Below are positions 1-8,245 of a DNA stretch of 49,968 nucleotides, piece by piece; position 1 is the stretch's first letter; every line of letters starts with the position of its first letter. The DNA lies in NCBI GenBank assembly GCA_028714315.1, contig JAQTMN010000013.1, forward strand, positions 1 through 49,968. The letters are read 5' to 3'. The notes below the pieces were generated by a model. The model worked only from the letters and a program-made list of their open reading frames with translations, had not been told where the DNA came from and did not search any database. The translations under genes and the position numbers were made by a program. The DNA comes from Sulfuricella sp. (GTDB taxonomy: Bacteria; Pseudomonadota; Gammaproteobacteria; Burkholderiales; Sulfuricellaceae).

Positions 1-1618
1 GGTTGATCGCCGCGCCCATGATGACCATGGATTTGCCCATGGTCTTGGAGGCGTTGTAGGCGAATTCGCGGCCGGTGCGCTCGATGTCGGCGGCCTTGAC
101 CTTGGTGACCTTGGCGGCCCACGCCGGAGTGTAGGCAACGCTGGCGTCGCTGTAATCCTTGGCGACATTGGCGCCGCCCAGACCACGGTCGATGCCGTAT
201 TGCGCGATTTGCAGGTCGAACACGGAAGAAACCAGCGCGTCCTCACCGTTCGCCAGCTTGATCTTGCGCGCCGGCACGTTGCGGTAGAGCAGCTCGCCTT
301 CGCCCGGCTCGAAATGCGGGAAGCCGACCGAAACAATCTCGTCCTGCTTGCCGACGCAGGTCAGCTCGGCGACGATTTCTTCCTGGTTGGCGGCGTTCTT
401 CGGCAGCAGGTTCCACTTGCCTTCTTCGCCCCAGCGGAAGCCGACGGAGCCGTTGGGCGCCACGAAGGACTTGCTCTTCTCGTCATAGACGATGGTCTTC
501 CAGTCGGGGTTGTTGGTTTCGCCCAATGCGCCGTCAAAGTCGGAAGCGCGCAGGTTGCGGTCGGACACGTAGCCCTCGCCCGATTTGCGCAGCAGCACCT
601 GCATCGGCAGGTCGGTGTATTGGCGCGCGTATTTCTGGAAGTACGGATCCTGCTTGTCGATGTAGAACTCTTTCAGCGCGACATGGCCCATCGCCAGGAA
701 GGCGGCGGCGTCCGTGCCTTGGCGGATCGGCATCCACAGGTCGGAGAATTTGCAGAATTCGGCGTAGTCCGGCGCCATCGAAATGATCTTGGCGCCCTTG
801 TAGCGGACCTCGGCGGCGAAGTGCGCGTCCGGGGTGCGGGTCATCGGCAGGTTGGCGCCGGTGATGATGATGTACGTGGAGTTGTACCAATCGGCCGCTT
901 CCGGCACGTCGGTCTGCTCGCCCCAGGTCTGCGGGGACGCAGCCGGCAGGTCGCAGTACCAGTCGTAGAAGGAACCGCAGGCGCCGCCGATCAGCGACAT
1001 GTAGCGCGATCCGGCAGCGTAGGAAATCATCGACATGGCGGGAATCGGCGAGAAGCCGAAAATCCGGTCCGGGCCCCATTTCTTGATGGTGTGGACGTTG
1101 GCCGCAGCGATCAGCTCGTTGACCTCGTCCCAGTTGGCGCGCACGAAGCCGCCCAGGCCGCGCACGCCGGTGTAGGACTTGCGCTTCTTCTCGTCGGCCT
1201 GGATCGCGGCCCAGGCATCGACCGGATCCTTGCCGCTACTGCGCTCGGCGCGGTAGAGGTCGAGCAGGCGGCCACGGATCAGCGGATGCTTCACGCGGTG
1301 CGGGCTGTACAGGTACCAGGAGAAGCTGGCGCCGCGCTGGCAGCCGCGCGGCTCGTGGTTGGGCAGGTCCTCGCGGGTACGCGGGTAATCGGTTTGCTGC
1401 ATTTCGAACGACACCAAGCCGTTTTTCACGAAAATCTTCCAGCTGCAGCCGCCCGTGCAGTTCACGCCGTGGGTGGAACGCACCACCTTGTCGTGCTGCC
1501 AGCGGTGGCGGTAGACGTCTTCCCACTGACGGTCTTCGTTGGTGACGATGCCGTGGTCGTTGGAAAAAGTCTCTTTGATTTTGTCGAAAAACTTCAATCG
1601 GTCGAGAAAGTGACTCAT
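1..1618 (-). CDS. narG: Respiratory nitrate reductase alpha subunit NarG (3' part missing)
   Basis: Catalytic molybdenum subunit of the membrane-bound nitrate reductase (nitrate to nitrite on the cytoplasmic face). About 539 N-terminal residues are visible; the gene runs off the left edge. The FS0 iron-sulfur ligands are all present in the HGVNCTGGC and PRGCQRGAS segments (His50, Cys54, Cys58, Cys93, the same numbering as the E. coli protein). The YCDLP motif near residue 221-225 carries the Asp expected to bind Mo. The ATG at 1618 follows an AGGAG site. It lies about 90 bases downstream of narK2 on the same strand, the usual narK1-narK2-narGHJI order, so narHJI probably follow outside the window. 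No Tat signal is expected for this family and none is seen. Identification is very secure. Confidence 0.97.
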   Translation of the reverse strand, partial: MSHFLDRLKFFDKIKETFSNDHGIVTNEDRQWEDVYRHRWQHDKVVRSTHGVNCTGGCSWKIFVKNGLVSFEMQQTDYPRTREDLPNHEPRGCQRGASFSWYLYSPHRVKHPLIRGRLLDLYRAERSSGKDPVDAWAAIQADEKKRKSYTGVRGLGGFVRANWDEVNELIAAANVHTIKKWGPDRIFGFSPIPAMSMISYAAGSRYMSLIGGACGSFYDWYCDLPAASPQTWGEQTDVPEAADWYNSTYIIITGANLPMTRTPDAHFAAEVRYKGAKIISMAPDYAEFCKFSDLWMPIRQGTDAAAFLAMGHVALKEFYIDKQDPYFQKYARQYTDLPMQVLLRKSGEGYVSDRNLRASDFDGALGETNNPDWKTIVYDEKSKSFVAPNGSVGFRWGEEGKWNLLPKNAANQEEIVAELTCVGKQDEIVSVGFPHFEPGEGELLYRNVPARKIKLANGEDALVSSVFDLQIAQYGIDRGLGGANVAKDYSDASVAYTPAWAAKVTKVKAADIERTGREFAYNASKTMGKSMVIMGAAIN

Positions 1619-1706
1619 GTTCTACTCCTGATGTTGCGGGCCGGGACACCCCGGCCCTTAGTCTACGTTTGTTGTGCTGCTATTATCTTCGCAGTCGCTG
1701 CTGCTG

Positions 1707-3386
1707 TTACGGATTCTTGATTTCGGAGGCGGAGCGCAGGTAGAACCACCAGTTCAGGATCAGGCACAGCGCATAGAAAATCGCGAAACCGTACATCGCG
1801 TTTTGCGGCGTGCCGGCCTTGATCTGGCCACCGATCACCACCGGGGCGATGAAGGCGCCGTAGGCCGCGACGGCGGAAGTCCAGCCCAGCACCGGGCCGG
1901 CCTGCACGCGGTCGAAAATCACGCCGACGGTACGGAAGGTCGAGCCATTGCCCAGGCCGGTCGCGGCGAACAGCACGATGAACGCGATCAGGAACTGGGT
2001 GAAGTAGACTTCCGGCGTGGCGGAGTTATACGCCTGCATCATGATGTAGCCGGTGTAACCCGACGCCGCCACCATCACCACCGAAATCAGCTGGGTGACG
2101 ATGGAACCGCCCACCTTGTCGGCGATCCAGCCGCCAACCGGGCGGATCAGGGCGCCGATGAACGGGCCGATCCAGGCGTAGGTCAGGGCGGAAATCGCGT
2201 TGGGGTTCTTGATGGTGTGGGTCATCAGGCCGGTGGCCGGATCGACCACGTGGCTGATGCCGAAAATCACCGTGATCGAAAGCGGCAGCGCCATCGAGAA
2301 GCCGATGAACGAACCGAAGGTCAGCACGTAAAGCACGGTCATCGACCAGGTGTGCTTGTTATGGAAGATCGCGAACTGCTTGGCGATGTTGGTCTTCATT
2401 TCGCCGAATGCCGCCGCCTTCATGATGAACAGCGTGGCGACCATGACCAGCGGCAGCGCCACCCACATGTTGAGCAGGCCCAGGCCGGTCGGCGCGGGCA
2501 GGTAGAGGTACAGACCGACGATCGAGGTCAGGAAAGCCAGGCCGTACAGCCACAGGATCGTGATAAAGGCGCTGGTGGTGGATTTCAGGTTGGGCGTGAT
2601 CGGCAGCAGGTTGTTCATGCCGAAGAAGCCGAGGAAAGCCAGCGGGATCAAGCCCAGCAGCCAGACGAAGCCGCCGTTCTGGATAAAGGTGGGGGTGCCG
2701 GCCTTGATCTTGCCGAGAATCCAGCCGCTGTCCTTGACCAGGGTCATCGGTTCGCCGCCCATGGCGCCGAAAAGGCCCATGGTCATCACCAGCGGGATCA
2801 GGATCTGCATGGTGGTCACGCCGAAATTGCCGAGGCCGGCGTTGATGCCGAGCGCGGTGCCTTGCAGGCGTTTCGGGAAGAAGGTGCTGATGTTGGACAT
2901 CGAGCAGGCGAAGTTGCCGCCGCCGATGCCGGAGAGCAGGGCGAGGAGCTGGAACGTCAGCAGCGAGGTAGTCTTATCCTGCAGCGCGATGCCGGTGCCG
3001 ATCGCCGGAATCATCAGCAGCGCGGTGGTGAGGAAAATGGTATTGCGGCCACCGGCGAGGCGAATGAAGAACGAGGCGGGAATACGCAGCGTGGCGCCAG
3101 CCAGGCCGGAAATCGCGGCCAGCGAGAACAGCTGCTCAGGCTTGAATGGGAAACCGAGGTTGGTCATCTGCACCGTGATGATACCCCACATCAGCCATAC
3201 GGCGAACCCCATCAGCAAGCTGGGGACGGAAATCCACAGGTTGCGATTGGCGATCTTCTTGCCGGTGGATTCCCAGAATGCATTATCTTCCACGTTCCAT
3301 TCGGAAATGTTGGCCGGCGAACCGCTTCCGGCCTGGCTATCGGCGATGCTGCCGACCGATCCGCGCTGCTTGTTCTTGCTTGTCAT
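1707..3386 (-). CDS. narK2: Nitrate/nitrite antiporter, NarK2 type
   Basis: Major facilitator superfamily transporter of the nitrate/nitrite porter family, 559 residues with about 12 membrane segments and a 45-residue polar N-terminal tail. Nitrate-signature motifs are clear: the segment GGGNFACSMSNISTFFPKR in the middle of the N-terminal half and GLGNGSTFRTVGVIFD in the C-terminal half. The two substrate-binding arginines of the family match the Arg in TLRIPASFF and in LIRPVGGWIAD. It starts at an ATG preceded by AAGGAG, is second after narK1 and lies just upstream of narG, so it probably exchanges external nitrate for cytoplasmic nitrite during respiration. In species with both proteins the NarK2 type is the antiporter; the direction of transport here is inferred. 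An almost symmetric 17-bp palindrome lies 56-72 bases upstream. Confidence 0.93.
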   Translation of the reverse strand: MTSKNKQRGSVGSIADSQAGSGSPANISEWNVEDNAFWESTGKKIANRNLWISVPSLLMGFAVWLMWGIITVQMTNLGFPFKPEQLFSLAAISGLAGATLRIPASFFIRLAGGRNTIFLTTALLMIPAIGTGIALQDKTTSLLTFQLLALLSGIGGGNFACSMSNISTFFPKRLQGTALGINAGLGNFGVTTMQILIPLVMTMGLFGAMGGEPMTLVKDSGWILGKIKAGTPTFIQNGGFVWLLGLIPLAFLGFFGMNNLLPITPNLKSTTSAFITILWLYGLAFLTSIVGLYLYLPAPTGLGLLNMWVALPLVMVATLFIMKAAAFGEMKTNIAKQFAIFHNKHTWSMTVLYVLTFGSFIGFSMALPLSITVIFGISHVVDPATGLMTHTIKNPNAISALTYAWIGPFIGALIRPVGGWIADKVGGSIVTQLISVVMVAASGYTGYIMMQAYNSATPEVYFTQFLIAFIVLFAATGLGNGSTFRTVGVIFDRVQAGPVLGWTSAVAAYGAFIAPVVIGGQIKAGTPQNAMYGFAIFYALCLILNWWFYLRSASEIKNP

Positions 3387-3441
3387 GTTCGACTCTCCTT
3401 AAATATCCAAAAAACCCATTTAACCGTCGATTAACGCCAAT

Positions 3442-3458
3442 ATATCACGATGTGATAT
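3442..3458. promoter_or_regulatory. 17-bp palindromic operator candidate upstream of narK2
   Basis: The sequence ATATCACGATGTGATAT has two perfect 7-base arms (ATATCAC and GTGATAT) around a 3-base centre. It lies 56-72 bases upstream of the narK2 start. Almost the same core (ATATCACGTTGTGACAT) occurs in the palindrome at 10773-10809, and a half-site (ATGTGACAT) occurs at 5170-5178 upstream of narK1. It does not match the FNR/DNR consensus TTGAT-N4-ATCAA. The binding protein is unknown. Confidence 0.6.
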
Positions 3459-3724
3459 GTATAAAACAACCGGACCCAAACAAAAGCGCCTCACCCGATT
3501 CAAGCCACAGGGATCACAGAGGTGGAGCGGGCTGCCGGGAATTCCCAAAGAGGGTATCGGCAGGTTTTTCTCTGTGGAGCTCCGTGTTCTCCGCAATCAA
3601 ATACTTTTCCAGGTCCAAGCGTTGCAGCGATCCGAACAATCCGCGTTGATCGCGGCGTCCATCGGCGGTGGGCCGCCGTTTTTCTTGGTTTGTTTTTCGA
3701 GGAAACGCTGATTTATTCCGATTC

Positions 3725-3752
3725 CGTCACTCCCGCTTTCGCGGGAATGACG
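3725..3752 (-). terminator. dRS3-like hairpin downstream of narK1
   Basis: A 12-base stem (CGTCACTCCCGC pairing with GCGGGAATGACG, one mismatch) around a TTTC loop. The pattern (A)TTCCC-N8-GGGAAT resembles the dRS3 repeat known from Neisseria and found in other betaproteobacteria. It sits 70 bases past the narK1 stop codon and may stop or stabilise that transcript. There is no strong T tract, so a repeat element is as likely as a true terminator. Confidence 0.5.
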
Positions 3753-3822
3753 TTTAAAACGGCGTTTCCTTTAGCTTCTCCAGCACATCCGCCCGAGATG
3801 CCATGTCGCCATCGTAGCGGCA

Positions 3823-5088
3823 TCATTCCATGACGTCGGCCAGCTCCTGCCGCCGGTGATGCCTTTTCGCATCCAGCGGCCGCACCTCGGTCCAGTACAT
3901 CCACATCAGAGACACCCAGACGACACCGAACATCAGCATGAAGGCGGAAGAGCGGATGCCGGTCAGATCGACCAGCGCGCCGAACATGATCGGCATGAGG
4001 AAGCCGCCCATGCCGCCGGCCAGGCCGACCACGCCGGAAATCACGCCGATGTTGTGGGGATAGTCGTCGGAGATGTACTTGAATACGGAAGCCTTGCCGA
4101 TGGCGAAGGCGATGCCCATGGTGAACATGATGACGGTGAACATGGTCGCATTCAGGCCGACATGGTAGGTTTGCGCACCGGCCACGGTCTTGATGGTGAA
4201 CTCGGTCTGCGGATAGGACAAGAAGAACAGGCAAACCAGGGAGATCCACAGCACCCACCAGGTGATGGTGTGGGCGCCATATTTGTCGGAAAAGTAGCCG
4301 CCGATCGCGCGCAGCACGCCGCCCGGGATGCTGAACGCCGCGGCCAGCAGGGCGGCGGTCTTGAGGTCGAAGCCGTATTCGGACACGTAGTATTTGGTCA
4401 TCCACAAGGCGAGCGCCACGTAGCCGCCGAACACGATGGAATAGTACTGGCTGTACTTCCATACCTTGGGATCCTTGAGGGCGGCGAGCTGCTCGCGGAT
4501 GGTGACCGACTTGCCGACCTTATGGTCGTGGTCGGTATAGGAGAAGAACCAGAACAGGATCGCGGTCACCCCCATCAGTATGGCGTAGATCTGCGGCACC
4601 ATCGTCCAGCCGTAACCCACCACGATGGCGGGCGCCACCAGCTTGGTCACTGCCGCGCCGGTGTTGCCGGCGCCGAAGATGCCCATGGCGAGTCCCTGCT
4701 TCTGCTTGGGGAACCAGCGTGCGCAGTAGGCGATGCCCACCGTGAACGAGCCGCCGGCCACGCCGACGAACAGGCCGGTCACCAGGAATTCGAAAAAGGT
4801 GGTAGCGCGCGAGATCATGTAAATCGGAAAGACCGTGGACAGCATCAGCACGAAGAACACGATGCGTCCGCCGAATTTGTCGGTCCACATGCCGAGCGGC
4901 AGACGGATCAGGGAGCCGGTCAGCACCGGCATCGCCACCAGGATGCCGAACTGGGTTTCGTTGAGCCCGAGGGTTTTCTTGATGGGTATGCCGATCACCG
5001 CAAACATCATCCAAATCATGAAACAGACGGTGAACGCAATCGTGCTTGCGGTCACCACAGACCAAGCCTTATATTGTTGCGAAGCCAT
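3823..5088 (-). CDS. narK1: Nitrate transporter, NarK1 type
   Basis: Major facilitator superfamily nitrate/nitrite porter of 421 residues with 12 predicted membrane segments. The family motif appears as AGGSFTVGIAYCARWFPK followed by QGLAMGIFGAGNTGAA, and the paired substrate arginines fit LIRLPLGMW and VLRAIGGYFSD. I chose the ATG at 5088, which has an AAGGGGAGGA ribosome site; the open frame extends further upstream but without motif or ribosome site. NarK1-type proteins are usually proton/nitrate symporters, used to start nitrate respiration, whereas the NarK2 type next to it exchanges nitrate for nitrite. It is the first gene of the leftward nar group and is divergent from narX, which suggests control by NarXL. 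Specific transport mode is inferred. Confidence 0.92.
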   Translation of the reverse strand: MASQQYKAWSVVTASTIAFTVCFMIWMMFAVIGIPIKKTLGLNETQFGILVAMPVLTGSLIRLPLGMWTDKFGGRIVFFVLMLSTVFPIYMISRATTFFEFLVTGLFVGVAGGSFTVGIAYCARWFPKQKQGLAMGIFGAGNTGAAVTKLVAPAIVVGYGWTMVPQIYAILMGVTAILFWFFSYTDHDHKVGKSVTIREQLAALKDPKVWKYSQYYSIVFGGYVALALWMTKYYVSEYGFDLKTAALLAAAFSIPGGVLRAIGGYFSDKYGAHTITWWVLWISLVCLFFLSYPQTEFTIKTVAGAQTYHVGLNATMFTVIMFTMGIAFAIGKASVFKYISDDYPHNIGVISGVVGLAGGMGGFLMPIMFGALVDLTGIRSSAFMLMFGVVWVSLMWMYWTEVRPLDAKRHHRRQELADVME

Positions 5089-5432
5089 GTTCCTCCCCTT
5101 TTGCGTTTGCCGAAGAATCCCGCCCGGAACGGGAGCCCTGCATCCGCTCCCCCCCGCAGCCTTTCCGGGATGTGACATTTATATCAAAGCGAACACATAA
5201 AAACGATTGGGCTGAATAATTAGGGCCGCTAGTTACTTTGGTGGAGGCCGACCCCAAAAAAGCGGCAGGTTACTGGGTGGCATGGAGTTTTTGTCCGCGC
5301 CCAACCCTCTCCCGCAAGCGGACGAGGGGGACGAGGTCTCGCTTCGCGAGTTTCACGCCAAAGGCCGGCGGCGGCTTGATTCCGCCAGGTCTTCCCGGTA
5401 GTCTCCAGGTTTTCCGCGCAAACAGGATCGCC
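5089..5432. promoter_or_regulatory. Divergent promoter region between narK1 and narX
   Basis: A 344-base region separating the leftward nar genes from narXL. It must hold both promoters. I see a TTGATATAAATG half-like FNR motif on the minus strand (around 5172-5187), overlapping the half-site ATGTGACAT at 5170-5178 that resembles the narK2 palindrome. Around 5300-5350 lies a short imperfect inverted repeat of the 'CTCTCCCGC-AAGCGGACGAGGG' kind. An in-frame upward extension of narX exists in this region but it has no domain features and no ribosome site. No gene is called here. Confidence 0.45.
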
Positions 5433-7373
5433 ATGGTTGCCCTCGACCAAAAGCTCGGCACCAAGATCGTCAACATCCTGATCTTCTTTTTCATCGTTGC
5501 GCTCGCTGCAATCAGCATGACCCTGTACGTTTCCTGGCAGCTGGAAGGCGCCGGCGCGGCAATCAACGATGCCGGCAGCGAGCGCATGCGCTCCTACCGC
5601 ATCGCCTACCTGGTGTCGCAGTTCACCCACGAACGCACCGACCGGACCGCGCTCAAGGTAGAGATACTCCAGGAAGTCGGCCATTTCGAATTCACCCTGC
5701 GCACGCTGGAAGAAGGCAATCCGGCGCGCCCGCTGTTCCTGCCCAAGGAGCGGGACGTGCAGGGACAGATGAAGCTGCTGCGGCAGCAATGGCTGGAGCG
5801 GATCAAGCCGCTGATCCTGAAAATCCTGAACAGCGACCGCGCCGCCGGGGAATCGATACTCGCCACTTCCTACCAGCCTGCCCTGCTGAATTTCGTCGGC
5901 ATGGTGAACGACCTGGTGCTGATGGTGGAACGCAGCAATTCGCGCAACACCTCCTTGCTGCGCTCGTTCCAGATCGGGCTGGTGGTGTTGGCATTGATCG
6001 GCACCATCATCCTGATCTCGCTGTTTTTCGTGATGGTGATCCGGCCGGTGGCGAAGCTGCAGGAAGGCATCCAGCGCATGGCGGCGGCCGATTTCAGCGT
6101 GCGCCTGCCGGTGCTGAGCAAGGACGAATTCGGCGCGTTGGCCGAAGCGTTCAACCAGATGGCGGACCGGCTGAAAAACCTTTATGGCACGCTGGAAGAC
6201 CGCGTGCGGGAAAAAACCAGCAAACTGAAGGATAAAAACCAGGAACTGGCAATGCTGTATGAAATCGCCGCCTTCCTCAACAAGCCGGCATCGGTGGAAG
6301 ACCTGTGCCGCGGCGTGCTGAAAAAACTGATGGGCGTGCTGGTCGCGCAGGGCGGGCTGGTGCGCCTGACGGCGCCCGATTCGGATGCGCTGTACATCAT
6401 CATTCACGAAGGGATGTCGGAGAAGTTCGTCCATGAGGACGAATGCCTGACCCTGGGCCAATGCCTGTGCGGCGAATCGGCACGGGACGGCACGCCGGTG
6501 TCGTGGGATCTCAACCTCGAGCCGCCGCGGCCGCTGCTGCTGCGCTGCAGGAGCGACGGCTTCCAGTCGGTCTCCGCCATCCCGATCCGGTCCAAGAAAC
6601 GGGTACTCGGCATCTTCAGCCTGTTCTACCAGGAACAACGCGTGCTGGACAGCCAGGAAATCCAGCTGCTGGAAAGCATCGGACAGCACCTCGGCATCGC
6701 CATCGAGAACCAGCGCCTGGTGCTGCGCGAGAGGGAAATGGCGGTATCCGAGGAGCGCAACCTGCTCGCCCAGGAACTGCACGACAGCATCGCCCAGTCG
6801 CTGGCCTTCCTCAACATCCAGGTACAGCTGCTGGCGGATTCGCTGCGGCGCGGCAACGCCACCGAGGCGATGGACGGGCTGGAGCAAATCCGCGAGGGAG
6901 TCCAGGAAAGCTACGATGACGTGCGCGAGCTCCTGGTGCATTTCCGCACACGGGTGGGCAACGCCGACTTGGCCAGCGCCATCGCCAGCGCGCTGGAAAA
7001 ATTCGAGGGCCAGACCGGGATCAAGACCACCTTCAAAAAGAGCGGCGGCGGTCCCCCGCTCGCCCCTGAATACGTGATCCAGCTGTTGCACATCATCCAG
7101 GAGGCGCTCTCCAACGTGCGCAAGCATGCCCAGGCTACGCGGGTCGATGTGGCCATGGCGCAGAGCGAAGAATGGCGGATCGTCGTGGCCGACAACGGCA
7201 AAGGCTTCGCCGCCGGCCCCAAGCCCGGCATCGACAGCGACAACCATGTCGGGATCAAGATCATGAGGGAACGGGCCCATCGTATCGGCGCGCAACTGGA
7301 GATCCATTCCGCCCCGGGTGAAGGCACGCGCATCACCCTGCTCCTCGCAAAACAGCCGAAAGGAACTGCGTGA
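5433..7373 (+). CDS. narX: Nitrate/nitrite sensor histidine kinase NarX
   Basis: Membrane sensor kinase of 646 residues. The first membrane segment is at about residues 12-33, followed by a periplasmic sensor with the nitrate-binding P-box (DAGSERMRSYRIAYL, residues 46-60). A second membrane segment lies at about 180-204, then a HAMP domain (about 200-250) with coiled coil. The central GAF-like module has four cysteines (Cys338, 344, 346, 372). A HisKA_3 domain with the phospho-acceptor His450 in AQELHDSIAQS and a HATPase domain with DNGKGF complete the protein. I chose the ATG at 5433 with an upstream AGGA because the 65 residues before it in the open frame are repeat-like and would precede the first membrane segment. 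It overlaps narL by 4 bases, so the pair is translationally coupled. Confidence 0.95.
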   Translation: MVALDQKLGTKIVNILIFFFIVALAAISMTLYVSWQLEGAGAAINDAGSERMRSYRIAYLVSQFTHERTDRTALKVEILQEVGHFEFTLRTLEEGNPARPLFLPKERDVQGQMKLLRQQWLERIKPLILKILNSDRAAGESILATSYQPALLNFVGMVNDLVLMVERSNSRNTSLLRSFQIGLVVLALIGTIILISLFFVMVIRPVAKLQEGIQRMAAADFSVRLPVLSKDEFGALAEAFNQMADRLKNLYGTLEDRVREKTSKLKDKNQELAMLYEIAAFLNKPASVEDLCRGVLKKLMGVLVAQGGLVRLTAPDSDALYIIIHEGMSEKFVHEDECLTLGQCLCGESARDGTPVSWDLNLEPPRPLLLRCRSDGFQSVSAIPIRSKKRVLGIFSLFYQEQRVLDSQEIQLLESIGQHLGIAIENQRLVLREREMAVSEERNLLAQELHDSIAQSLAFLNIQVQLLADSLRRGNATEAMDGLEQIREGVQESYDDVRELLVHFRTRVGNADLASAIASALEKFEGQTGIKTTFKKSGGGPPLAPEYVIQLLHIIQEALSNVRKHAQATRVDVAMAQSEEWRIVVADNGKGFAAGPKPGIDSDNHVGIKIMRERAHRIGAQLEIHSAPGEGTRITLLLAKQPKGTA

Positions 7374-8035
7374 AACAACCGATTAGAGTATTGATCGTGG
7401 ACGACCACACCCTATTCAGGAGCGGCATCAAGGCCCTGCTGCAGCGGCAGGAAGACTTCGAGGTGGTGGGCGAAGCCGGCGATGGCCTGGAAGGCCTGAA
7501 GCGCGCCAAATCCATCCAGCCCGACGTCGTCCTGCTCGACCTGCACATGCCCGGCATCGGCGGGCGCGAGGCGGTCAAGCTCCTGGCCGAGGAAGTGCCG
7601 GAAAGCAACGTGCTGATGCTGACGGTGTCGGAAGATGCCGAGGATCTGGTCGAAACCCTGCGCGCCGGCGCCAGCGGCTACCTGCTGAAAAATATCGAAA
7701 CGGAATTCCTGCTCGACGCCATTCGCGCCGCTGCGCGCGGCGAATCGGTCATGTCGCCGCAAATGACCGGCAAGTTGATGACCGGCTTACGCACCATCGA
7801 CAAGCCCGGCGCCCCATCCGACCAGGAGGAAGAAAAACTCAGCCCGCGCGAGGCGGAAATCATCGTTTTCCTGGCGCGCGGCGCCAGCAACAAGGAAATC
7901 GCGCGGGAGCTGAACGTCGCCGAGAGCACGGTAAAAGTCCACGTCCAGAACATTCTCAAGAAGTTGAAGCTCACCAGCCGGGTGCAGGCGGCGGTGTTCG
8001 CGGTGGAGCATCGGCTGGTCAAAAAAGAGGAATAA
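7370..8035 (+). CDS. narL: Nitrate response regulator NarL
   Basis: A 221-residue response regulator of the NarL/FixJ family. The receiver domain has the acidic pair Asp11/Asp12, the phospho-acceptor Asp57 in VVLLDLHMPG and the conserved Thr and Lys (LTVSEDAED and GYLLKN). The C-terminal LuxR-type helix-turn-helix runs from LSPREAEII to the end, with SNKEIARELNVAEST VKVHV as its core. It begins with GTG inside the narX stop (GTGA overlap). Together NarX and NarL are expected to activate the adjacent narK-narG genes when nitrate is present. A hairpin with a T run at 8172-8197 probably ends the operon. Confidence 0.95.
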   Translation: MKQPIRVLIVDDHTLFRSGIKALLQRQEDFEVVGEAGDGLEGLKRAKSIQPDVVLLDLHMPGIGGREAVKLLAEEVPESNVLMLTVSEDAEDLVETLRAGASGYLLKNIETEFLLDAIRAAARGESVMSPQMTGKLMTGLRTIDKPGAPSDQEEEKLSPREAEIIVFLARGASNKEIARELNVAESTVKVHVQNILKKLKLTSRVQAAVFAVEHRLVKKEE

Positions 8036-8061
8036 TTCCAAACGGGATTGGCGACAGCTCC

Positions 8062-8133
8062 GTAGGATGCCGTGAGGAACGAACCGCATCGTTCGCGATT
8101 TGATCGCAGTTCGCTGCTCTCACCGCATCCTAC
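8062..8133. repeat. REP-like inverted repeat
   Basis: Arms GTAGGATGCCGTGAG (8062-8076) and CTCACCGCATCCTAC (8119-8133) pair with one mismatch and enclose about 40 bases that contain further short inverted segments. This is the widespread proteobacterial 'GTAGGATGCGGTGAG' extragenic repeat type. It lies immediately past narL, between convergent genes. Confidence 0.7.
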
Positions 8134-8140
8134 GATCGAT

Positions 8141-8162
8141 GTAGGTGCGAATTCATTCGCAC
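8141..8162. repeat. Short palindromic repeat, copy 1
   Basis: GTAGGTGCGAATTCATTCGCAC contains the self-complementary core GTGCGAAT-ATTCGCAC. Its reverse complement matches 21007-21028 in 21 of 22 positions, showing that it is a dispersed extragenic palindrome. Confidence 0.65.
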
Positions 8163-8171
8163 AACACGGAG

Positions 8172-8197
8172 GTCGGGCGCCCCGTGCCCGACGTTTT
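8172..8197 (+). terminator. Terminator of narXL
   Basis: A perfect 7-base stem GTCGGGC / GCCCGAC around a 7-base loop is followed by GTTTT on the plus strand. It lies 136 bases after narL, in a convergent gap with the molybdoenzyme gene. Confidence 0.6.
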
Positions 8198-8245
8198 GGT
8201 TGGTTGGTTGCCTGACCCAATTTGTTGGACACGGAGTGCCCCAAC

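Larger units (their letters stand above)
3387..3822. other. Intergenic region between narK1 and narK2
   Basis: This 436-base gap holds no convincing gene; short open frames here have no recognisable motif. From the narK2 side it contains the 3442-3458 palindrome. A central stretch around 3500-3600 resembles degenerate 'CACAGAG/CTCTGTGGAG' style dispersed repeats that are common in betaproteobacterial spacers. A dRS3-like hairpin sits at 3725-3752. The gap suggests that narK2-narG can be transcribed from its own promoter and not only by read-through from narK1. Confidence 0.6.

Noticed and set aside
200-1720. Long plus-strand frame of 506 residues over narG
   Set aside because: It lies antisense to narG, which has exact family motifs and a ribosome site; the Arg/Val/Leu-rich translation has no domain features and is a GC-bias shadow.
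2560-3402. 280-residue plus-strand frame with some hydrophobic segments
   Set aside because: It is antisense to narK2; the hydrophobic character is a by-product of the membrane-protein codons opposite.
1674-3434. 586-residue plus-strand frame over narK2
   Set aside because: Antisense shadow of the transporter; rich in Asp, His, Arg and Gln with no membrane segments or motifs.
3500-3720. Two overlapping plus-strand frames in the narK1-narK2 gap
   Set aside because: They cover degenerate repeat sequence and lack ribosome sites and motifs.
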